Source: Pectobacterium betavasculorum (GTDB lineage Bacteria > Pseudomonadota > Gammaproteobacteria > Enterobacterales > Enterobacteriaceae). From it: 64,000 nt of DNA. Both the position numbers and the translations under genes were made by a program. Under the pieces are notes generated by a model that was not told the DNA's origin, searched no databases, and saw nothing but the letters and a program-made list of their open reading frames with translations. This document shows, one piece after another, positions 53,378 to 63,460 of the stretch; positions within the stretch are counted from its first letter, which is position 1; the number at the start of each line of letters is the position of its first letter. The stretch spans positions 1-64,000 of the forward strand of contig NZ_JQHM01000007.1 in the NCBI RefSeq assembly GCF_000749845.1, read 5' to 3'.

Positions 53378-55273
53378 TCAGTTAATCGCCGCGATAATCG
53401 CTAGCCGATCGTTCAGCCGCTGTTTGGCCAACGCGTTGGGGGCGCTGTCGCGCTGTTGCGTCAGTTCCGCCACGCGTTTTGCCCTCTGCGTAGCATCCGG
53501 CAGCAGTAACGACTTCACGTTGATGGATTGCACGTTGCTGTAGCGGCCATCGTCTGAGGTCGGTACGCCGATTTTTCCACTGTTGAGCAGTGATTCGACA
53601 ATTTTGCGTTCACGCTCATAGCCCTGCAACCCCGCCAGCTTCCAGCGCTGCGGCACCGTGCCCTCGTATTGTCCTTTCTTCACCTCAGTCAAATAACGGG
53701 TGGTCAGGTTACGAATCGTGCCTGCCTCTTCGCCATATTCCACTTTGGTATCCGACAGCACTGGGAACTGCATACCCTCCAGCACGCCGCCTTTCTGCGT
53801 CAGGTGGCCCATACGGTAGCTGTTCATGCCCAGACGGATCGGCATGGCGTCGGTAACTGACGTACCGTTGTTCATTTTCAGATCGGTAATGCGCTGCCCA
53901 GCGGGTTTCGTCAGATCGATGGTGTACGTCACGCCGTCGAAGAAATCATTGGTGGAATACTTGGAAGCACGACGCTGCGGATTGAAACTGTAAGTCACAT
54001 CCCCGTCTTGCAGCTGGTTGAAGTAACCTGCTGACCATTCCATGTATTTCTTCAGTTCTTTTCCGGTTAGCTGATAAACCGTGATTTCACCGCCAGCGTA
54101 TTGATAGTTAAAGGCGATGTCTTTTGCGGCAATAGTGCCGACGTTCAGCTTGGGCCTATCGTTATCAATTTGCAGCGCGATAACCTGTGCTTTGGGGGCG
54201 TAATGACGACTGGCTTCCTGAAACAGGGCGCTAATGCCGGTGTCCTGTACGTGTACCTGAGGAATGCCTTTCACGGCATCTTGCGGCACCAGATCGTGTC
54301 CGAGAAGTTGGGCAATAGGACGGTTGGCATTGGCGCGCAGGGTGTTGTGGTAAGGCTCGTAGATGTCTTCCATCTTACGATCAGAATCTACGTCTTTAAT
54401 CGAATAGGTATAGCTGTCTTTATTGATCAGCACGTATTTGCCGTTCTGTTGCTCAAACTGCAAATCGATACGCGATAACGCGCGGCCATATCTGTCCGGT
54501 TCGGTGACGATCACGCCATTAATCACCTCTTTATCCACTTTTACGTGCATATGGCCGGCGACGATGGCGGCTAATTCAGGATTAGCGCGAGCAATATCAC
54601 CCACGCCAGTGCCCGGCCGTTGGTTCTCGTTATCGATCCCCATATGCGCGACCAGCACGATGGCATCCACGTTGCCGTGGATTTGCTGGATAACGGTTTT
54701 TACCGCTCCGACGGGATCGGTAAAGTTCAGCCCTTTCACACGGTCGGTGCCCTTGGCGAATTCAGCGGTCATCGGCGTATCCATGCCGATGATGCCAATC
54801 TTCACACCCTGTCGTTCGACTATTTTATAGGCGGGTAAGTAAGGTTTACCGCTCTCCCAAAAAATGTTGCCCGCCAGCGCGGTGCCATTGAACTGCTCAA
54901 GCGAGGTAGAAAGCACGTTCAGTCCGAAATCGAACTCGTGGTTGCCCATCACCCAGACATCATAATTCATGGCGTTAAAACCGAGAATCATCGGGCTGGT
55001 TTTGTCATTTTTGAAGGTTTCGACAAAGTTGCCCTGAATGGTATCGCCCGCATCAACCAGAATCACATTTGGCTGCTGCGCACGAACTTTATGCACCTGC
55101 GTCGCAATTTGGCTCAGGCTGCCGGCCATATTGGCGGTATCGGTAGCGTAATCCCAGGGAACAAAGGTGCCATGCAGGTCGGATGTACCCAGAATCGTGA
55201 TATTTACCGGTTCTTGAATGGCCATAGCAGAGGTACTCAAACAAAGCAGAAGTGACAGAAGCGTTTTTTTCAT
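53378..55273 (-). CDS. Periplasmic 5'-nucleotidase/metallophosphatase
   Basis: A 631-aa secreted phosphatase. Residues 1-18 are a signal peptide (MKKTLLSLLLCLSTSAMA). The N-terminal calcineurin-like domain has metal motifs TSDLHG, VDAGDTIQG, GNHEFDFG and AGHMH. A C-terminal 5'-nucleotidase substrate domain follows (DTGISALFQEA, NDFFDGVTYTIDL). It probably releases phosphate from nucleotides or 2',3'-cyclic nucleotides in the periplasm. It differs clearly from E. coli UshA and CpdB as I recall them, so no symbol is given. It stands alone on the minus strand. Confidence 0.88.
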   Translation of the reverse strand: MKKTLLSLLLCLSTSAMAIQEPVNITILGTSDLHGTFVPWDYATDTANMAGSLSQIATQVHKVRAQQPNVILVDAGDTIQGNFVETFKNDKTSPMILGFNAMNYDVWVMGNHEFDFGLNVLSTSLEQFNGTALAGNIFWESGKPYLPAYKIVERQGVKIGIIGMDTPMTAEFAKGTDRVKGLNFTDPVGAVKTVIQQIHGNVDAIVLVAHMGIDNENQRPGTGVGDIARANPELAAIVAGHMHVKVDKEVINGVIVTEPDRYGRALSRIDLQFEQQNGKYVLINKDSYTYSIKDVDSDRKMEDIYEPYHNTLRANANRPIAQLLGHDLVPQDAVKGIPQVHVQDTGISALFQEASRHYAPKAQVIALQIDNDRPKLNVGTIAAKDIAFNYQYAGGEITVYQLTGKELKKYMEWSAGYFNQLQDGDVTYSFNPQRRASKYSTNDFFDGVTYTIDLTKPAGQRITDLKMNNGTSVTDAMPIRLGMNSYRMGHLTQKGGVLEGMQFPVLSDTKVEYGEEAGTIRNLTTRYLTEVKKGQYEGTVPQRWKLAGLQGYERERKIVESLLNSGKIGVPTSDDGRYSNVQSINVKSLLLPDATQRAKRVAELTQQRDSAPNALAKQRLNDRLAIIAAIN

Positions 55274-55425
55274 TATGTCATCTTAGTGTAATAAGAACTG
55301 ATAGCGTGGAATTATGCGATTTGCTTCTCATTAGTGCCACAGACTTTGCAAAAGCAGCGTAGGAAATGCGAAGCAGGCTAAGTTTTTAGTCGCCGATACG
55401 CTTAGCGTCGCGGCGATGAGATTGT

Positions 55426-56172
55426 TCAGGCGGGAAGATAGAAATCAAAACGGTGGCTTTTGGTTTCCAGCATAGACTGTGCCGGTACGCCAGCCAGCGG
55501 CGGTGCATAGTCTGGCCGCTTCACCACGACGCGTTTTTTCGCCAGCGCGCGGGCGGGCTCCAGCAGCGCATCGGCATCGTCATCCGCACCCACCAGCGAC
55601 TGAAACACCCGCATCTCCTTCTTCACCAGCGCGCTCTTTTGTTTGTGTGGAAACATCGGATCGAGATAAACCACATCCGGCGGCGGTGTGATGTCACGCA
55701 GCGCGGTCATACTCGACGCATGCAAGAGTGTAAGCCGTTCCCGTAGCCACGGGCCGATTTCTGCATCCTGATAGCCACGCTGCAACCCGTCGTCCAGCAG
55801 CGCCGCAACCACCGGATTGCGCTCCACCATGCGTACATGGCAACCCAATGCCGCCAGTACAAAGGCATCACGCCCCAGCCCGGCTGTCGCATCCACGACG
55901 TCCGGCAGGTAATCTTTTTTGATACCAACAGCTTTAGCAACGGCTTCACCGCGTCCGCCGCCAAAGCGACGGCGGTGTGCCATCGGCCCGGCCACGAAAT
56001 CTACGAAGATAGCGCCGAGCTTCGGCTCATCCTGCTTACGCAACTCCAGACGTTCCGTTGTTAGCACCAGCGCCATCACCGCCGTGGGATCGGACACCAG
56101 CCCCCAGCGCTCAGCCAAAGAAGATAAGGCGCCACTATCGGCGCCTTCTTCTGCGATTAAGCAGATACTCAT
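55426..56172 (-). CDS. rsmJ: RsmJ (YhiQ), 16S rRNA m2G1516 methyltransferase
   Basis: RsmJ methylates G1516 of 16S rRNA. The 248-aa protein has the SAM motif [19 protein letters not shown] near residue 92 and the catalytic-type motif [16 protein letters not shown]. It overlaps prlC by 4 bases (ATGA), so translation is coupled to prlC, as in E. coli. Confidence 0.95.
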   Translation of the reverse strand: MSICLIAEEGADSGALSSLAERWGLVSDPTAVMALVLTTERLELRKQDEPKLGAIFVDFVAGPMAHRRRFGGGRGEAVAKAVGIKKDYLPDVVDATAGLGRDAFVLAALGCHVRMVERNPVVAALLDDGLQRGYQDAEIGPWLRERLTLLHASSMTALRDITPPPDVVYLDPMFPHKQKSALVKKEMRVFQSLVGADDDADALLEPARALAKKRVVVKRPDYAPPLAGVPAQSMLETKSHRFDFYLPA

Positions 56173-58211
56173 CCTTTGATGCCGTAATGCGCAAGCATGG
56201 CATCCAACTGAGGTTCACGGCCACGGAAGCGTTTGAACAGCTCCATGGGTTCTTCGGAACCGCCGCGGGTCAGGATGTTATCCAGGAATGACTGACCGGT
56301 TTCGCGGTTGAAGATACCTTCTTCCTCAAATCGGGAATAAGCATCGGCCGCTAGCACGTCGGCCCACAGATAGCTGTAGTAGCCTGCGGCATAACCGCCC
56401 GCGAAAATGTGGCTGAATGCGTGTGGGAAACGACCCCAACTTGGGCTTGGCACCACGGCCACCTGCGCTTTGATTTCCGCCAGCGTTGGCAGAATCTGGG
56501 CACCTATCGCAGGGTCAAACTCGGCATGCAGACGGAAATCGAACAGGCCGAATTCCAACTGACGCAGAATGAACAATGCGGCCTGATAGTTCTTTGCTGC
56601 CAGCATTTTATCCAGCAACTCCTGTGGCAGTGGTTCACCGGTTTCGTGGTGGCCAGAGATAAAGGCCAGCGCCTCCGGTTCCCAGCACCAGTTTTCCATG
56701 AACTGACTCGGTAGTTCGACCGCATCCCACGGTACGCCGTTGATGCCAGCGACACCGGCGGTATCGATCTGGGTCAGCATGTGGTGTAAGCCGTGGCCGA
56801 ATTCGTGGAACAGGGTGGTGACTTCATCGTGCGTGAACAGAGCCGGTTTACCGTTGACCGGACGGTTGAAGTTACAGACCAGATAGGCGACTGGTTTTTG
56901 CAGTTCGCCGTTACCTTTGCGCAGTTTACCCGCGCAGTCGTCCATCCAGGCGCCGCCACGTTTGTGTTCACGAGCGTACAAATCGAGGTAGAAGCTGCCG
57001 CGCAGTTCACCGCTTTCATCGAACAGATCGAAGAAGCGAACATCCGGGTGCCACACATCGACGTCTTTACGCTCTTTCGCTGTGATGCCGTAAATGCGTT
57101 TAACCACTTCAAACAAGCCATTCACCGCGCGGTCTTCCGGGAAGTACGGGCGAAGCTGCTCGTCGCTGATGGAATACCGATGCTGCTTCTGCTGCTCGCT
57201 GTAGTAGGTGATATCCCAAGGCTGTAATTCATCTACGCCGAAGTGTTCTTTAGCGAAGGCGCGCAGTTGGGCGAGCTCTTCTTCCGCCTGCGGACGGGCG
57301 CGTTTCGTCAGATCGGTCAGGAAATCGAGTACCTGCTGTGGGTTTTCCGCCATTTTGGTCGCCAGCGACTTGTGCGCGTAGCTGTCGAAGCCCAGCAGCT
57401 GTGCCAGTTCGTGACGCAGCGCCAACTCTTCCGCCATAATTTCGCTGTTGTCCCACTTGCCCGCGTTCGGCCCCTGATCGGACGCGCGGGTACCGTAGGC
57501 GCGGTACATCTCTTCACGGAGTGCCTGATTGGTGCAGTAGGTCATCACTGGCAGATAGCTCGGGATATCCAGCGTCAGCAGCCAGCCTTCTTGCTCCTTG
57601 GATTCCGCCTGCGCTTTGGCGGCGGCCAGCGCGCTTTCCGGCATGCCATCCAGCTCGGCGACGTCGGTAATCAGTTTGCTCCAGCCCATCGTGGCATCCA
57701 GCACGTTGTTGCTGTACTGCGAACCGAGTTCAGACAGACGAGCGGAAATTTCGCCGTAGCGTTTCTGTTTTTCCGGCGACAGGCCGATGCCAGACAGTTC
57801 AAAATCGCGCAGCGCGTTATCAACGGATTTCTTCTGCGCCAGACTCAGCGTGGTGTAGTGCTCGCCGTCACGCAGGCTGCGATAGGCCTGATACAGTCCG
57901 GCATGTTGACCAACCCAGGTGCTGTGCTCGGACAGCAGCGGCAGACATTGTTCATAAGCACCGCGCAGCTCTGGGCTGTTCTTCACGGCGTTCAGATGGC
58001 TAATAGGGGAAAAAATACGGCCAAGACGATCGTCGCTGTCCGCCAGCGTCTGACACAGATTATCCCATGTGAACGGCCCCGCTTGCGCCACCACACGCTC
58101 TACCGTCTCGCGGCATTCATCCAGCGCAGATTTAACGGCTGGGACAATATCTTCCGTTTTAATGCTGGAGAACGGGGGCAGGGTAAATGAGGTCAGTAAT
58201 GGATTCGTCAT
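56169..58211 (-). CDS. prlC: PrlC (OpdA), oligopeptidase A
   Basis: A 680-aa cytoplasmic M3-family zinc metallopeptidase that degrades short peptides such as cleaved signal peptides. The zinc site is HEFGHGLHH (HExxH) near residue 470, with the third ligand glutamate in [11 protein letters not shown]. It is full length (E. coli 680). E. coli prlC is heat-shock induced; I could not assign a sigma-32 promoter here. rsmJ is cotranscribed. Confidence 0.97.
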   Translation of the reverse strand: MTNPLLTSFTLPPFSSIKTEDIVPAVKSALDECRETVERVVAQAGPFTWDNLCQTLADSDDRLGRIFSPISHLNAVKNSPELRGAYEQCLPLLSEHSTWVGQHAGLYQAYRSLRDGEHYTTLSLAQKKSVDNALRDFELSGIGLSPEKQKRYGEISARLSELGSQYSNNVLDATMGWSKLITDVAELDGMPESALAAAKAQAESKEQEGWLLTLDIPSYLPVMTYCTNQALREEMYRAYGTRASDQGPNAGKWDNSEIMAEELALRHELAQLLGFDSYAHKSLATKMAENPQQVLDFLTDLTKRARPQAEEELAQLRAFAKEHFGVDELQPWDITYYSEQQKQHRYSISDEQLRPYFPEDRAVNGLFEVVKRIYGITAKERKDVDVWHPDVRFFDLFDESGELRGSFYLDLYAREHKRGGAWMDDCAGKLRKGNGELQKPVAYLVCNFNRPVNGKPALFTHDEVTTLFHEFGHGLHHMLTQIDTAGVAGINGVPWDAVELPSQFMENWCWEPEALAFISGHHETGEPLPQELLDKMLAAKNYQAALFILRQLEFGLFDFRLHAEFDPAIGAQILPTLAEIKAQVAVVPSPSWGRFPHAFSHIFAGGYAAGYYSYLWADVLAADAYSRFEEEGIFNRETGQSFLDNILTRGGSEEPMELFKRFRGREPQLDAMLAHYGIKG

Positions 58212-58538
58212 GGTGCCGTCCTGATAATTGTGGGTGATCTCGTTGCCGGTAAGTGGAATCTATTGATGAGAAACCAGCAAGGCGGATATCTATTGCGGAT
58301 TAGTTACTAAGATGAGGTCAAGTGCCGTGAAAATCAATGGTAGAGGCGGTGCTCCTCGTGACCAACGGTGCGTTTTTCCGTCATAAAGCATTCCCGTGGG
58401 TTACCTGAATGCGGTCACTAACTCCGTGCTAAAGGCATTTCTCTGAAAATTTCTGCTATTTTTCTGCCCGATTCCCATGGCTAAACGACCTACCATTATC
58501 AATTTTTTTATGTCTAACGATGTGATGAAGAACGCACG
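58212..58538. other. Intergenic region upstream of prlC
   Basis: This 327-base stretch must contain the divergent promoters of prlC and the small plus-strand frame at 58539. No clear operator, RNA or gene was recognised. Confidence 0.5.
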
Positions 58539-58730
58539 ATGGCTTCCTTGGAACCTCATTTATTTATTGAGAATGCCGGCTCTGTCTTTGCGACGGCGCC
58601 GTCGCAAAAGCCGCTCGCCCCCGTTACCCGCGCACTGCTTCCGGCTCCGCCAGCAGAAGTGATTGGCGATAACGCGCAGCTCACCATCACAATCCCCATT
58701 AGCTTTGATTTACGCGAAGCACGCCGCTAG
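58539..58730 (+). CDS. Hypothetical protein, 63 aa
   Basis: I do not recognise this small protein (MASLEPHLFIENAGSVFATA start, SFDLREARR end). It has a normal amino-acid mix and no membrane segment. The only upstream ribosome-site candidate is AAGAA. A perfect 22-bp palindrome at 58587-58608 lies within it. Its stop codon and that of the facing yghW-like gene both fall in one inverted repeat at about 58720-58754, as often seen for real convergent genes. It may be a genus-specific gene or spurious. Confidence 0.4.
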   Translation: MASLEPHLFIENAGSVFATAPSQKPLAPVTRALLPAPPAEVIGDNAQLTITIPISFDLREARR

Positions 58731-58740
58731 CTGATATCAA

Positions 58741-59034
58741 CTAGCGCGGCGTGTGCGCATCATAGCCCGCATAAAAAAACCGAATCGCGTAAGGGTTGCC
58801 CTGTTCGGTAAAGAACTCTGCGACTCTCTCCCGTTCCAGCCCGTAGCGACGGGATAACAGCCCGGCCTCGAAGGCGGCCTGCTGACGGTCGCCTTTGGTT
58901 TCCGCCAGATTGTGGGCATAGCCACAAATATAGCCGCGCCGATAATCGTAGCAGTAAGGATTAATGTCGTTGGTGGATTTTGGGTTGGCAGATCTCAGCC
59001 CCGCGAGGACACCTCGCTCAAAATGGTTTCCCAT
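58741..59034 (-). CDS. yghW: YghW-like DUF2623 protein
   Basis: A 97-aa protein starting MGNHFERGVLAGLRSANPKS. It matches E. coli YghW (MENHFGKGLMAGLKA start) along its length, including the core DYRRGYICGYAHN, GDRQQAAFEAGLLSRRYGL and RFFYAGY. Function is unknown. ATG 59034 follows GGAGC; an open extension up to 59136 was rejected. E. coli yghW is elsewhere in the chromosome, so its position here is not conserved. Confidence 0.78.
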   Translation of the reverse strand: MGNHFERGVLAGLRSANPKSTNDINPYCYDYRRGYICGYAHNLAETKGDRQQAAFEAGLLSRRYGLERERVAEFFTEQGNPYAIRFFYAGYDAHTPR

Positions 59035-59338
59035 GATAATGCTCCGTGAATGATCGTTATATATAAAATAATATAACGCTTGTTTATCACTCACCAGACC
59101 TGTTGGAAAATATTCCTGAATCCGTCGTGCATGCACGTACTTCCTCTGCCTGAATATCGGTAGCCTTCAATCGAATGAAAACGACCATGTTTCACAATTT
59201 ACTGATTTAAGACGATAAAAATGGTTGGTTTGCGGGGCGGCTCGCAGAGGGGGAGCGTTTGACGGGATATTTTCCGCCGCAGACGGTTATACTGTCGGTT
59301 AATCGACGTTATTTATAAAACTTCACCGGAAAGCAAGC

Positions 59339-60181
59339 ATGTTAAGTTACCGCCACAGTTTCCATGCCGGCAATCACGCCGACGTGCTGAAACACACCGT
59401 TCAGAGCCTGATCATCACTGCCCTGAAAGAGAAAGAAAAACCTTTCCTGTATCTGGATACCCACGCGGGTGCCGGTCGCTATCAGCTTAGCGGCCCGCAC
59501 GCCGAGCGCACAGGGGAGTATCTGGATGGCATCGCAAAAATCTGGCAGCGTGACGACATTCCGGCTGAACTCGAACCTTACATGCAGGCGGTGCATACCT
59601 ATAACCACAGTGGACAACTGCGCTATTACCCTGGTTCTCCGCTGATTGCACGCCAGCTACTGCGCGAGTACGACAAACTCCACCTGACCGAGCTGCATCC
59701 CAGCGATTTCCCACTGCTGCGCAATGAATTTCAGAAAGATGCGCGTACTAAAGTGTTGCGTGACGATGGCTATCAGCAACTGAAATCACAGTTGCCCCCG
59801 CTTTCTCGTCGTGGATTTGTGCTGATTGACCCGCCTTATGAGCTGAAGACGGACTATCAGGACGTAGTCAAAGGCATTAAGGAAGGGCATAAGCGCTTTG
59901 GCACTGGCGTATTTGCGTTGTGGTATCCGGTTGTGCTGCGTCAGCATATCAAACGCCTGCTGAAAGAGTTGCAAGCCTCGGGCATTCGCAACATTCTGCA
60001 AATTGAGTTGGCCGTGCTGCCCGACAGCGACCGCTATGGCATGACGGCGTCCGGCATGATTGTGATTAATCCGCCGTGGAAGCTGGCGGCGCAGATGAAA
60101 AACGTGCTGCCGTGGCTGCATAGCGTACTGGTACCGGAAGGCACCGGGCATACTCTGGTAGAGCAAATCGTACCGGAGTAA
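59339..60181 (+). CDS. rlmJ: RlmJ (YhiR), 23S rRNA m6A2030 methyltransferase
   Basis: RlmJ methylates A2030 of 23S rRNA. The 280-aa protein has the N-terminal MLSYRHSFHAGNHADVLKH, SAM motif YLDTHAGAGRY, and the catalytic DPPY tetrad in VLIDPPYELK. It was once linked to use of DNA as nutrient (comJ-like naming). gor follows, as in E. coli, with about 117 bases between. Confidence 0.96.
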   Translation: MLSYRHSFHAGNHADVLKHTVQSLIITALKEKEKPFLYLDTHAGAGRYQLSGPHAERTGEYLDGIAKIWQRDDIPAELEPYMQAVHTYNHSGQLRYYPGSPLIARQLLREYDKLHLTELHPSDFPLLRNEFQKDARTKVLRDDGYQQLKSQLPPLSRRGFVLIDPPYELKTDYQDVVKGIKEGHKRFGTGVFALWYPVVLRQHIKRLLKELQASGIRNILQIELAVLPDSDRYGMTASGMIVINPPWKLAAQMKNVLPWLHSVLVPEGTGHTLVEQIVPE

Positions 60182-60298
60182 TTCGTGGCGATGGCGGTCG
60201 TTTTTTCCTATTGCAACCATAGGCATAACCTTTATTGGGCGTATGGCTCTGGCGTTACACTCTAGGCAAATTTTATTCACTTAAGCATGGATACACTG

Positions 60299-61651
60299 AT
60301 GACCAAACACTATGACTATCTTGCTATTGGCGGCGGCAGCGGTGGTATCGCGTCTATTAACCGCGCGGCGATGTATGGACAAAAATGTGCGTTGATCGAA
60401 GCGAAATATCTGGGCGGCACCTGCGTCAACGTCGGCTGTGTGCCGAAGAAAGTGATGTGGCATGCGGCGCAGATTGCCGAAGCGATCCATCAGTACGGCC
60501 CAGACTACGGGTTCGATACCACGGTGAACCAGTTTAACTGGGGCACGCTGGTCAAGAATCGTAGCGCCTACATCGATCGCATCCACCAGTCCTACGATAA
60601 CGTGCTGGGTAAGAATAAGGTCGATGTCATCCACGGTTTTGCTCGTTTTGTCGATGCGCATACGGTGGAAGTGAACGGCGAGAAAATTACGGCTGACCAT
60701 ATCCTGATTGCAACGGGCGGTCGTCCGGTTCACCCGAATATTCCCGGTGCGGAATACGGCATTGATTCCGACGGCTTCTTTGAGCTGGATGCGCTGCCAA
60801 AGCGTACCGCTATCGTCGGTGCAGGCTATATCGCCGTGGAGATTGCTGGCGTGCTGAACGGGCTGGGCTCTGAAACCCATCTGTTCGTGCGTAAACATGC
60901 ACCGCTGCGTAGCTTTGATCCGCTGATTGTCGACACGCTGGTGGAAGTGATGAACACCGAAGGGCCGACGCTGCATACCGAGTCGATCTCGAAAGCGATT
61001 GTGAAGAATGCCGATGGCAGCCTGACGCTGGAGCTGGAAAACGGCCAGTCACAAACCGTCGATTGCCTGATTTGGGCGATTGGTCGTGAACCCGCGACGG
61101 ATAACCTGAACCTGAGCGTCACCGGTGTAGAGCTGAACGACAAAGGCTACATCAACGTCGATAAATTCCAGAACACCAACGTTCCTGGCATTTACGCCGT
61201 GGGCGATAACACGGGAGCCGTCGAGCTAACGCCGGTTGCCGTCGCGGCGGGGCGTCGTTTATCCGAGCGTTTGTTTAACAACAAGCCGGATGAACATCTG
61301 GACTACAGCAACATCCCGACCGTTGTCTTCAGCCACCCGCCGATTGGCACGGTCGGGCTGACCGAACCGCAGGCGCGTGAGCAGTACGGTGACGATCAGG
61401 TGAAAGTGTATAAATCCGCCTTCACCGCGATGTACACCGCTGTGACGCAGCACCGTCAGCCATGTCGTATGAAGCTGGTCTGCGTGGGCAAAGAGGAAAA
61501 AATCGTCGGTATCCACGGCATCGGCTTTGGTATGGATGAAATGCTGCAAGGCTTCGCGGTTGCCGTCAAAATGGGCGCTACTAAGAAAGACTTCGACAAC
61601 ACCATCGCCATCCACCCAACAGCCTCTGAAGAGTTTGTGACGATGCGTTGA
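60299..61651 (+). CDS. gor: Glutathione reductase
   Basis: Gor reduces oxidised glutathione with NADPH. The FAD motif GGGSGGIAS lies near residue 10, the redox disulfide is [13 protein letters not shown], the NADPH fold is [12 protein letters not shown], and the C-terminal interface has the catalytic His in [10 protein letters not shown]. From ATG 60299 ([12 protein letters not shown]) it has 450 aa, as in E. coli; the in-frame ATG at 60287 has no better ribosome site. Confidence 0.97.
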   Translation: MTKHYDYLAIGGGSGGIASINRAAMYGQKCALIEAKYLGGTCVNVGCVPKKVMWHAAQIAEAIHQYGPDYGFDTTVNQFNWGTLVKNRSAYIDRIHQSYDNVLGKNKVDVIHGFARFVDAHTVEVNGEKITADHILIATGGRPVHPNIPGAEYGIDSDGFFELDALPKRTAIVGAGYIAVEIAGVLNGLGSETHLFVRKHAPLRSFDPLIVDTLVEVMNTEGPTLHTESISKAIVKNADGSLTLELENGQSQTVDCLIWAIGREPATDNLNLSVTGVELNDKGYINVDKFQNTNVPGIYAVGDNTGAVELTPVAVAAGRRLSERLFNNKPDEHLDYSNIPTVVFSHPPIGTVGLTEPQAREQYGDDQVKVYKSAFTAMYTAVTQHRQPCRMKLVCVGKEEKIVGIHGIGFGMDEMLQGFAVAVKMGATKKDFDNTIAIHPTASEEFVTMR

Positions 61652-61696
61652 TTGTGTAGGGAAGCGGCTCTAATCGCTTTTCTGGAAAATGCAAAC

Positions 61697-61736
61697 ATGC
61701 TGGCTGAATAGTGAACTATTTTGCCGGCATTTTTTT
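61697..61736 (+). terminator. gor terminator
   Basis: ATGCTGGC and GCCGGCAT form the outer stem and ATAG/CTAT the inner stem, followed by seven T. It also separates gor from the convergent relE. Confidence 0.85.
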
Positions 61737-61754
61737 ATTCTCAGGTTAATGCGG

Positions 61755-62042
61755 TTATCTCATTCGCTCACTAGCCAGATGATAAACACCGCTGCGCTCA
61801 CGTTTACCTACCGCTACTACGGCGATAATCAATACGTCGTCAATGACTTCATAAACCAAACGAAAGCCTGATGCTCGGAGCTTTATTTTGTAGCAGTCCT
61901 TCATCCCCCGTAACTTTGCCGAAGGAATATGGGGATTTTCGCAGCATTTTTTTAGTTTTTTGGCAAATTGCTGCTGGATGGTTTTATCGAGTTTGAGCCA
62001 TTCTTTCAGCGCATCTTCCCTGAATTTGACGCTATAGCTCAT
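61755..62042 (-). CDS. relE: RelE-family mRNA interferase toxin
   Basis: A 95-aa ribosome-dependent endonuclease. The sequence LRGMKDCYKIKLR, GFRLVYEVID and VGKRERSGVY is close to E. coli RelE. By my count Lys52, Lys54, Arg61, Arg81 and Tyr87, the RelE catalytic residues, occupy identical positions, so it should be active. It overlaps its antitoxin gene by 4 bases (ATGA). Gene order is antitoxin then toxin. Confidence 0.93.
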   Translation of the reverse strand: MSYSVKFREDALKEWLKLDKTIQQQFAKKLKKCCENPHIPSAKLRGMKDCYKIKLRASGFRLVYEVIDDVLIIAVVAVGKRERSGVYHLASERMR

Positions 62043-62290
62043 AGGAAACTATCCAAATCCACGTCAACCAGCGGCTGGTTTTTGCGTTCACCGATTAGCT
62101 TAACCAGTTCCTGGTCGTCCAGCGCATCCAGCATTTTTTCGTAAAGATCCGCAGGAATGCAATAAAACGCAGGCTGGTTGCGGTTCAAAATAGCGACAGG
62201 CAGACCGTCGCCAGCATTGACCGTCGCCATCGGGTTCTTTTTCAATTCACTGACGCTGGCACTGGTATCACTCAATATAATATTCGGCAT
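62039..62290 (-). CDS. Phd/YefM-family antitoxin
   Basis: An 83-aa antitoxin of the Phd/YefM type, seen in SVSELKKNPMATVNAG and LPVAILNRNQPAFYCIPADLYE (DNA-binding and dimer region), with a C-terminal toxin-binding tail (GERKNQPLVDVDLDSFL). E. coli RelB is a ribbon-helix-helix protein, so this is a RelE toxin with a different antitoxin family. It probably autoregulates through the inverted repeats at 62311-62365. Confidence 0.92.
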   Translation of the reverse strand: MPNIILSDTSASVSELKKNPMATVNAGDGLPVAILNRNQPAFYCIPADLYEKMLDALDDQELVKLIGERKNQPLVDVDLDSFL

Positions 62291-62310
62291 GGTAGACCCT
62301 TTATGACCGA

Positions 62311-62365
62311 TTAACAGGTCTTTAAATTAATCAATTAAAGACCTGTTAACAAGTCTTTTGAAAAT
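62311..62365. promoter_or_regulatory. Operator of the relE-type module, three half-sites
   Basis: TTAACAGGTCTTTAA (62311-62325) and TTAAAGACCTGTTAA (62335-62349) are perfect 15-base inverted arms. A third, same-sense copy of the first arm, AACAAGTCTTTTG (62348 on), makes a second overlapping palindrome centred on GTTAAC. It begins 20 bases before the antitoxin start. Confidence 0.75.
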
Positions 62366-62442
62366 TTTTTATGCTCGCTCAGCATGGCCTCTGGCCTGCG
62401 CGATAAATAAAATGTCGCTTTTATCACGGCATTCACCTTAAT

Positions 62443-62463
62443 GGTGATAATGATTATCGTTAG
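62443..62463. promoter_or_regulatory. Fur box upstream of the siderophore-interacting protein
   Basis: GGTGATAATGATTATCGTTAG matches the Fur consensus (GATAATGATAATCATTATC) at most positions, with the ATAATGATTAT core intact. It lies about 85 bases before the gene. Confidence 0.75.
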
Positions 62464-62545
62464 TGTTTTGTTTATGATAAGTTGCGGTAAATGGGTTTGA
62501 TCCCGCTGACTGATTTTTCCTTACAAAACATACGGCTTTATCACT

Positions 62546-63451
62546 ATGTCTTTAGCTAACCGCACAACGTCTTCAGCTTATCGGTTGTTCAATTTACGTT
62601 TAGAGAGTAAGACGCTGCTCTCGCCTTCATTAGCGCGCTGTGTATTTACTGGCCCGGAAGTGCGCCAGATGAAACTGGATGCACCGGATCAGCGCATCAA
62701 ACTGCTGTTCGCCAGTGAAAGCGGCGAATTGACGCCGATGGCCGTGAGCGACACCTGGTACCAGGACTATTTGGCGCTGCCGCGTGAGCGTCGTCCGATT
62801 CTGCGTACCTATACGCTGCGCTCTGTTTCTCGTGAGTTACAGCAGGCAACGATCGATTTTGTGCTGCACGGTGATACTGGGCCTGCCTCAAGCTGGGCGA
62901 GTCATGCCAAACCGGGCGATGCCCTACAGATCGTCGCACCCAACGCGGAAGCCGATGGCGACAGCGGCGGTTATGAATGGGCTCCGCACGCTGGCGTTGA
63001 GCAGGTGTTGTTGATTGCGGATGAAACGGCGCTGCCAGCAGCTATGGGCATTCTTGAACAGCTAACGAATCAGCCTTCTCCGCCGTCGGTGCAGGCCTTT
63101 TTTGAAGTGCCAAAAGCCGCGGACTGCGTGACGCCGGGCGATTTCCCTTTTGCGCAAATTCACTGGCTGCCGCGTGAGGAAACCAGCAGCACAGTATGGG
63201 GCGAACGCCTGTTGGCTGCGGTGCAACAAGACGTGAAAATCCCCGCCAGCGCCTGTACCAACCGTGATGAAATTGCACAGGAGACGCCGGAAGACGAGCT
63301 ACTCTGGGAGCGTGCAACGGCGCACCGTCCGTTCTATGCCTGGGTCGCGGGAGAATCCTCTGCCATTAAACGACTACGCCGCTATCTGCTAGACGAGCGT
63401 CACCTCGATAAAGAGACGATCAACTTTATGGCTTACTGGTCGCATCGCTAA
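62546..63451 (+). CDS. Siderophore-interacting protein, ferric-chelate reductase (ViuB/YqjH family)
   Basis: A 301-aa cytoplasmic flavoprotein that reduces iron in imported siderophores. The FAD-binding RTYTLRSV motif is at residues 87-94 and the SIP signature ADETALPAAMGILE near residue 158; the C-terminal SIP domain includes YAWVAGESSAIKRLRRYL. A Fur box upstream indicates iron repression. It stands alone, with no siderophore genes visible nearby, so the partner siderophore is unknown. A large structured repeat follows it. Confidence 0.9.
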   Translation: MSLANRTTSSAYRLFNLRLESKTLLSPSLARCVFTGPEVRQMKLDAPDQRIKLLFASESGELTPMAVSDTWYQDYLALPRERRPILRTYTLRSVSRELQQATIDFVLHGDTGPASSWASHAKPGDALQIVAPNAEADGDSGGYEWAPHAGVEQVLLIADETALPAAMGILEQLTNQPSPPSVQAFFEVPKAADCVTPGDFPFAQIHWLPREETSSTVWGERLLAAVQQDVKIPASACTNRDEIAQETPEDELLWERATAHRPFYAWVAGESSAIKRLRRYLLDERHLDKETINFMAYWSHR

Positions 63452-63460
63452 GAGAAAACG

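Noticed and set aside
57243-58190. Plus-strand 315-codon open frame
   Set aside because: It lies wholly antisense to prlC, has no ribosome site and no recognisable domain; it is a shadow of a G/C-rich gene.
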